A DNA stretch of 39,008 nucleotides. Source: Actinomadura sp. BRA 177 (GTDB taxonomy: Bacteria; Actinomycetota; Actinomycetes; Streptosporangiales; Streptosporangiaceae). The stretch lies in NCBI RefSeq assembly GCF_013372625.1, contig NZ_JABXFD010000380.1, positions 1-39,008 on the forward strand, in the 5' to 3' direction. Under the pieces are notes generated by a model. The model had not been told where the DNA came from, made no database searches, and was given only the letters and a program-made list of their open reading frames with translations. Shown here in pieces: positions 35,148 through 39,008 of this stretch. The translations under genes were made by a program, and so were the position numbers. Each line of letters opens with the position of its first letter. Positions within the stretch are counted from its first letter, which is position 1.

Positions 35148-36662
35148 ATGCCGGTCATCGATGTCCCCCGGGTGAGCGCGCCGCTGCTGCGGGCGGCGGG
35201 CGTGGCCAAGAACTTCGGCCCCGTCACCGCACTGCGGCGCGCCGACCTGGTGGTGCACCGCGGCGAGGTCGTCTGCCTGGCGGGCGAGAACGGATCCGGT
35301 AAGTCGACGCTGGCGCGGATCGTGGCGGGGTCGATCCGCCCGGACGGCGGCGCGGTCGAACTGGACGGGACGCCCGTGGCGTTCGGCGGGCCGAAGGACG
35401 CGCTCGCCGCCGGGCTCTGCCTGGTCTCGCAGGAGCCCACGCTCGTGCCCGGGCTCTCGGTCGCGGAGAACGTGCTGCTGCCCCGGCTGAACCGTCCGGC
35501 GCGGACCGTGCGCCGGACGGCCCTCGCCGCGGAGGCCGAGCCCTACCTGGCCGGTGCGGGGCTGCGCGTCGATCCGCTGCGGCCCGCAGGGTCGCTGCCG
35601 CCGGGGGAGCGGGAGCTGGTCGAGGTCGCCAAGGCGCTGGCGGCCGAGCCGCGGCTGCTCATCCTGGACGAGGTGACGACCCGGCTCCCCGATCCGGAGC
35701 GGCTGTTCGCCGTGGTGGAGAGGCTGGCGGCCGCCGGAACCGGCGTGATCGTCATCACGCACCGGCTGCGGGAGATCCGCCGCGTCTGCGATCGCGCGAC
35801 GGTGCTGCGCGACGGCGCCACGGTGGCCGAGCTGGGCCGGGACGAGCTCACCGACGAGCGGCTGTCGTCGGCCATGGTCGGACGGGACCTCGGCGAGTAC
35901 TTCCACAAGCGGCCCGTGCCCGTCGGCGGTGAGCGGCTCAGCGTCGAGGACCTCGTGACGGACCGGTCCCCGCACGCGATCTCGTTCGACGTGCGCGCCG
36001 GCGAGATCCTCGGTGTCGCCGGGCTGGTCGGCGCCGGGCGCAGCGAGCTGCTGGAGACGATCGCCGGAGCCCGCAGGCCGCGGGGCGGCAGCGTCGCGAT
36101 CGACGGCGAGCGCCTGGAACGGGCATCGCCCCGTGCCGCGCGCCGGGCCGGTATGGCGCTGGTCCCCGAGGACAGGTTCGGGCAGGCCCTCGCCGCCGCC
36201 CACTCGATCCGCGACAACCTCGCCGTCCCCTGGCTGCGCGCCCTGCGGCGCACGAACCGGCACCGCGACCATGATCGGGCCACGCGCGCCGTCACCGACT
36301 ACAGGGTCCGGTGCCATGGGGTGGACGTCCCGGTCGGGACGTTGTCGGGCGGGAACGCGCAGAAGCTCGTCCTCGCACGGGCACTCGGCCACGCCCCGAA
36401 GGTCCTGCTGCTGGACGAGCCGACACGCGGCGTGGACATCGGTGCCCGCTCCGACATCTACGAACTGATCGGCGAGCTGGCCGCAGGTGGCGCGGCGGTC
36501 GTGCTCGCCTCGTCCGACCTGCTGGAACTGCTGGGCCTCGCCGACCGGGTCATCGTGCTGGCCGAGGGCCGCCCGGCCGGAGAACTGCACCGTGACGAGG
36601 CGACAGAAGAGGCCATCGCGCTGCTGGCGCTAGGGGGAGGGGAACGAGATGACGCCGTCTGA
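35148..36662 (+). CDS. Sugar-type ABC transporter ATPase with two ABC domains (importer 3)
   Basis: The 504-residue double ATPase has Walker A GENGSGKST in domain 1. There its signature loop reads LPPGEREL and its Walker B region LILDEVTTRLPD, where the usual form is LDEPTSAL. Domain 2 has GLVGAGRSEL, LSGGNAQKLVLARAL and LLLDEPTRGVDI. The intact signature is therefore in domain 2, as in related proteins. It starts 1 bp after the binding-protein stop and overlaps the permease gene by 14 bp, so the three genes form one tightly coupled unit. Confidence 0.92.
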   Translation: MPVIDVPRVSAPLLRAAGVAKNFGPVTALRRADLVVHRGEVVCLAGENGSGKSTLARIVAGSIRPDGGAVELDGTPVAFGGPKDALAAGLCLVSQEPTLVPGLSVAENVLLPRLNRPARTVRRTALAAEAEPYLAGAGLRVDPLRPAGSLPPGERELVEVAKALAAEPRLLILDEVTTRLPDPERLFAVVERLAAAGTGVIVITHRLREIRRVCDRATVLRDGATVAELGRDELTDERLSSAMVGRDLGEYFHKRPVPVGGERLSVEDLVTDRSPHAISFDVRAGEILGVAGLVGAGRSELLETIAGARRPRGGSVAIDGERLERASPRAARRAGMALVPEDRFGQALAAAHSIRDNLAVPWLRALRRTNRHRDHDRATRAVTDYRVRCHGVDVPVGTLSGGNAQKLVLARALGHAPKVLLLDEPTRGVDIGARSDIYELIGELAAGGAAVVLASSDLLELLGLADRVIVLAEGRPAGELHRDEATEEAIALLALGGGERDDAV

Positions 36663-37659
36663 GAAGACGCTGGGGGCCGCCGCCCCGCCGGGGCGGCCCG
36701 CGGCCGGCAGGGCCAAGGACGCGGTGCAGGCGACGTCCCAGTACCTGGGGGTGCTCGCCGTCCTCGTGCTGCTGGTGGTGCTGCTGGCGGTGACGCAGCC
36801 GCAGTTCCTCACGGTCGACAACTTCATGAACATCGCCGAGACGAACGTGGTGCTGCTGCTGGTCGCGACCGGCATGACGTTCGTGCTGCTGACCGGCGGC
36901 ATCGACCTGTCGGTCGGCGGCATGATGGGATTCTCGGCGATCGTCTGCTGGAAGCTGTTGGACGTCCTGCCCGCCCCGGCGGCGCTGCTCGGTGCCGTCG
37001 CCGCCGCTCTAGCGGTGGGGCTCGTCACCAACGGGCTGCTCATCGGCAAGGCAGGGTTGTCGTTCCTGGTCGTGACGATCGGGACCGGCACGCTCCTGCA
37101 CGGGCTGGCGCAGATCTGGTCCGGCGGCCAGTCCCAGACCATCTTCAAGTACGCCTTCCTGGTGAAACTCGGCTCGCAGCGGGTCGGCGGCGTGCCGATC
37201 ACCGTGCTCATCGCGGTCGGCGTGTTCGTCCTGGCCGTCCTCGCCCTCCGCTACACCGGCTTCGGACGGATGGTCTACGCGGTCGGCGGCAACCCGGAGG
37301 CCGCGCGGCTCGCCGGAATCAACGTCTCCGGGGTCCGCGTCGCCGTCTACACGCTGTGCGCCGCGCTGGCCGGCCTCGCCGGCGTCGTCGGCGCCGCCCG
37401 GCTCACCTCCACCTCGCCCGACGCGGGCATCGGCATGGAACTCACGGCGGGCGCCGCCGTGCTGCTCGGCGGGACGTCCTTCATGGGCGGCCGCGGATCG
37501 CTGCTGGGCACGCTGCTCGGCGTGCTGTTCCTCGGCGTCCTGCAGAACGGGGTGACGCTGGCCGGGGTCAGCCCGTTCTGGAGCAACGTCGTCAGCGGCG
37601 TCGTACTCGTCGTCGCCATCGGCATCGACCGGCTGCGCAGCGGCAAGGCGATGCCATGA
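36649..37659 (+). CDS. Sugar-type ABC transporter permease (importer 3)
   Basis: The 336-residue RbsC-like permease has an N-terminal hydrophilic stretch of about 35 residues and about ten hydrophobic segments. The conserved pieces are GMTFVLLTGGIDLSVGGMM, FGRMVYAVGGNPEAARLAGI and a final GAAVLLGGTSFMGGRGSLLG. The ATG at 36649 follows AGGGGGAGGGG. A single permease gene implies a homodimeric channel. Its stop overlaps the ATG of the acyl-CoA dehydrogenase gene, which ties the catabolic enzyme to the importer. Confidence 0.92.
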   Translation: MTPSEKTLGAAAPPGRPAAGRAKDAVQATSQYLGVLAVLVLLVVLLAVTQPQFLTVDNFMNIAETNVVLLLVATGMTFVLLTGGIDLSVGGMMGFSAIVCWKLLDVLPAPAALLGAVAAALAVGLVTNGLLIGKAGLSFLVVTIGTGTLLHGLAQIWSGGQSQTIFKYAFLVKLGSQRVGGVPITVLIAVGVFVLAVLALRYTGFGRMVYAVGGNPEAARLAGINVSGVRVAVYTLCAALAGLAGVVGAARLTSTSPDAGIGMELTAGAAVLLGGTSFMGGRGSLLGTLLGVLFLGVLQNGVTLAGVSPFWSNVVSGVVLVVAIGIDRLRSGKAMP

Positions 37660-38852
37660 GCCGCCTGACACCCGAACGGGAAGCGCTCCGCGAGGCGGTC
37701 GCCGAATTCGCCCGGCGCCGTCTTGCCCCCGCGCTCCCCGTAGGAGATTCGGAACTGCCGCTCGCCGCCAACCGCGATCTGCTGAAGACCGCGGCGGAAC
37801 TCGGCCTTCCCGGCCTGCTCATCCCGGCGGAGTACGGCGGCGGAGCCGGAACCCAGCTCGACAACGCGACCGTCGCCGAAGAACTCGGCGCCGTGGACGC
37901 CGGGTTCGCGGCCGGACTCAACCTGACGATGACCGTGCCCGGCCTGATCCTCGCGGTCGGCACCCCGGACCAGCAAGAGCGCTGGCTCCCGGGCATCGCG
38001 GCCGGTGAGACCGTTCTGGCCGGAGCGATGAACGAGCCGTCAGTGGCCGGTTCGGAGCTGTTCAACCCCGAACCGGACCTCGACTCCGGCTACCGCTCCC
38101 GCGCGGTGCGCGACGGTGACGACTACGTGATCAACGGTGCCAAGGCGCAATGGGTCACCAACGCCGGAGCCGCCGACGCCTACATCGTCTTCGCCCGGAC
38201 GGCGACGGACCGTCCCGGCGTGCAGTCCACCAGCGCGTTCTGGGTCCCCGCCGGCACGCCGGGCCTGTCCTGCGGACCGCGGTCCCGACTTCTCGGCCTG
38301 CGCACCGGCTTCCATGCCGAAGTGTTCCTCGACGACGTCCGGGTCCCCGCCACATCGCGGATCGGCCCCGAGGGGCAAGCCCTGCGACTGCTGATGAGCA
38401 CGACCCCGGGCATGGCGGTCGGCCTGGCCGCCACCTTCGTCGGCGTCGCCCGCGCCGCCGAGGACCTGGCGCGTGCGCACGCCGCGCAGCGCCGCAGTTG
38501 GGGTCGGCCCTTGCACGACCATCAGGCCGTCGCGCTCGATCTGGCCGAGATGGCGGTCTCCGTGCGGACGGCCCGGCTGCTCGTGCACGAGGCCGCGACG
38601 GCACTGGACGAAGGGGCCGACCCGAGCGAGCTGGCGATCCTCGTTCCGGCCGCAAAGACCCGCGCCGTCGACGCGGCGATCGACTGCGCGCAACGCGCCG
38701 TCCGCCTGCACGGCGCCACCGGCGTCACCACCGGCGCCGGCCCCGAGAAGCTTCTGCGCGACGCCTGGACGGGCTACTCCTGCGACTTCACCAGGGAGAT
38801 GCTCCACCTCGGTATCGCCTCAGCCCTCCCGGCATCTGAACGAAGGAGGTAG
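37656..38852 (+). CDS. Acyl-CoA dehydrogenase family protein
   Basis: The 398-residue protein follows the acyl-CoA dehydrogenase layout. It has an N-terminal helical domain (LGLPGLLIPAEYGGGAGTQL), a middle beta domain (AGAMNEPSVAGSEL, YVINGAKAQWVTNAGAADAY), and a C-terminal helical domain (RSWGRPLHDHQAVALDLAEM). FAD binding is expected. Near the end the usual YEGT catalytic segment is replaced by GYSCDFTREM, so the standard glutamate base is not where expected; a nearby Asp or another Glu may act. The substrate is unknown. It overlaps the permease gene by 4 bp and precedes hmgA by 2 bp. Confidence 0.88.
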   Translation: MSRLTPEREALREAVAEFARRRLAPALPVGDSELPLAANRDLLKTAAELGLPGLLIPAEYGGGAGTQLDNATVAEELGAVDAGFAAGLNLTMTVPGLILAVGTPDQQERWLPGIAAGETVLAGAMNEPSVAGSELFNPEPDLDSGYRSRAVRDGDDYVINGAKAQWVTNAGAADAYIVFARTATDRPGVQSTSAFWVPAGTPGLSCGPRSRLLGLRTGFHAEVFLDDVRVPATSRIGPEGQALRLLMSTTPGMAVGLAATFVGVARAAEDLARAHAAQRRSWGRPLHDHQAVALDLAEMAVSVRTARLLVHEAATALDEGADPSELAILVPAAKTRAVDAAIDCAQRAVRLHGATGVTTGAGPEKLLRDAWTGYSCDFTREMLHLGIASALPASERRR

Positions 38853-38854
38853 TC

Positions 38855-39008
38855 ATGACCTACTACCGCCGGGTCGGCCAGGTGCCGCCGAAGCGCCACA
38901 CCCAGCACAGGAATGGCGAGGAGCGGCTCTTCTTCGAGGAACTGATGGGCGAGGAGGGGTTCTCGTCCGATTCGTCCCTGCTGTACCACCGGGAGATCCC
39001 GTCGGCGA
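38855..39008 (+). CDS. hmgA: Homogentisate 1,2-dioxygenase, N-terminal part
   Basis: The first 51 codons are present before the window ends. The segments YYRRVGQVPPKRHTQHRN and ELMGEEGFSSDSSLLYHR match the conserved start of homogentisate 1,2-dioxygenase. That enzyme opens the ring of homogentisate, the central intermediate of tyrosine and phenylalanine breakdown, using ferrous iron and oxygen. The active site lies outside the window. A near-ideal AAGGAGGT precedes the ATG, inside the last codons of the acyl-CoA dehydrogenase gene. Confidence 0.88.
   Translation, partial: MTYYRRVGQVPPKRHTQHRNGEERLFFEELMGEEGFSSDSSLLYHREIPSA

Overview
The window is about 39 kb of very GC-rich DNA. Its codon use, GTG and TTG starts, DUF574 methyltransferases, GlgX, DUF4262 and DosR-type stress genes point to a filamentous actinomycete. 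A relative of Actinomadura in the Thermomonosporaceae is my best guess, but no RNA gene or marker fixes the genus.

Layout. (1) 1-580: the 3' end of an IS200/IS605-family TnpB gene with its hairpin right end, an unrecognised broken frame and a terminator. (2) 577-7000: mostly minus-strand housekeeping and accessory genes. These are an ATP-dependent DNA ligase (LigC-like), two convergent RibD-C reductase paralogues, a small membrane protein, glycogen debranching enzyme GlgX, a GNAT acetyltransferase and a DUF4262 protein. (3) 7254-12444: two DUF574 SAM methyltransferases, the second overlapping the first gene of a ribose/galactose-type ABC importer (binding lipoprotein, double ATPase, permease). 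(4) 12513-19264: a DeoR-family repressor followed by a second importer of the same class with two permeases, ending in an overlapping galT. Two inverted operator-like sites with 10-bp TGA phasing lie in the promoter gap. (5) 19271-21802: a perfect 26-bp inverted repeat, then a convergent gene for a secreted GH2 glycosidase with a C-terminal LamG domain. Regions 4 and 5 together look like galactoside hydrolysis, galactose import and entry to the Leloir pathway.

(6) 21916-31431: a redox and dormancy block. It holds pntB and a fused pntA divergent from a zinc alcohol dehydrogenase, two double-domain universal stress proteins, a 54-codon orphan stress-protein tail, a flavodoxin, a frameshifted Acg-type nitroreductase, the scrambled tail of a probable histidine kinase and a CBS-BON protein. 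Sequences close to the DosR/DevR box (GGGACC-TTNGG-CCC) lie upstream of several of these genes, so the block looks like a hypoxia or dormancy regulon.

(7) 31609-39008: an FAD-linked oxidase, a PaaX-family regulator, and divergent from it a third ribose-type ABC importer. This is overlapped by an acyl-CoA dehydrogenase and followed after 2 bp by the start of homogentisate 1,2-dioxygenase. A sugar-class importer built into an aromatic-catabolism operon under a PaaX regulator is the least expected arrangement here and the best candidate for an undescribed system.

I saw no tRNA, rRNA or CRISPR array. All functions are read from sequence motifs and gene context; no database search was run.
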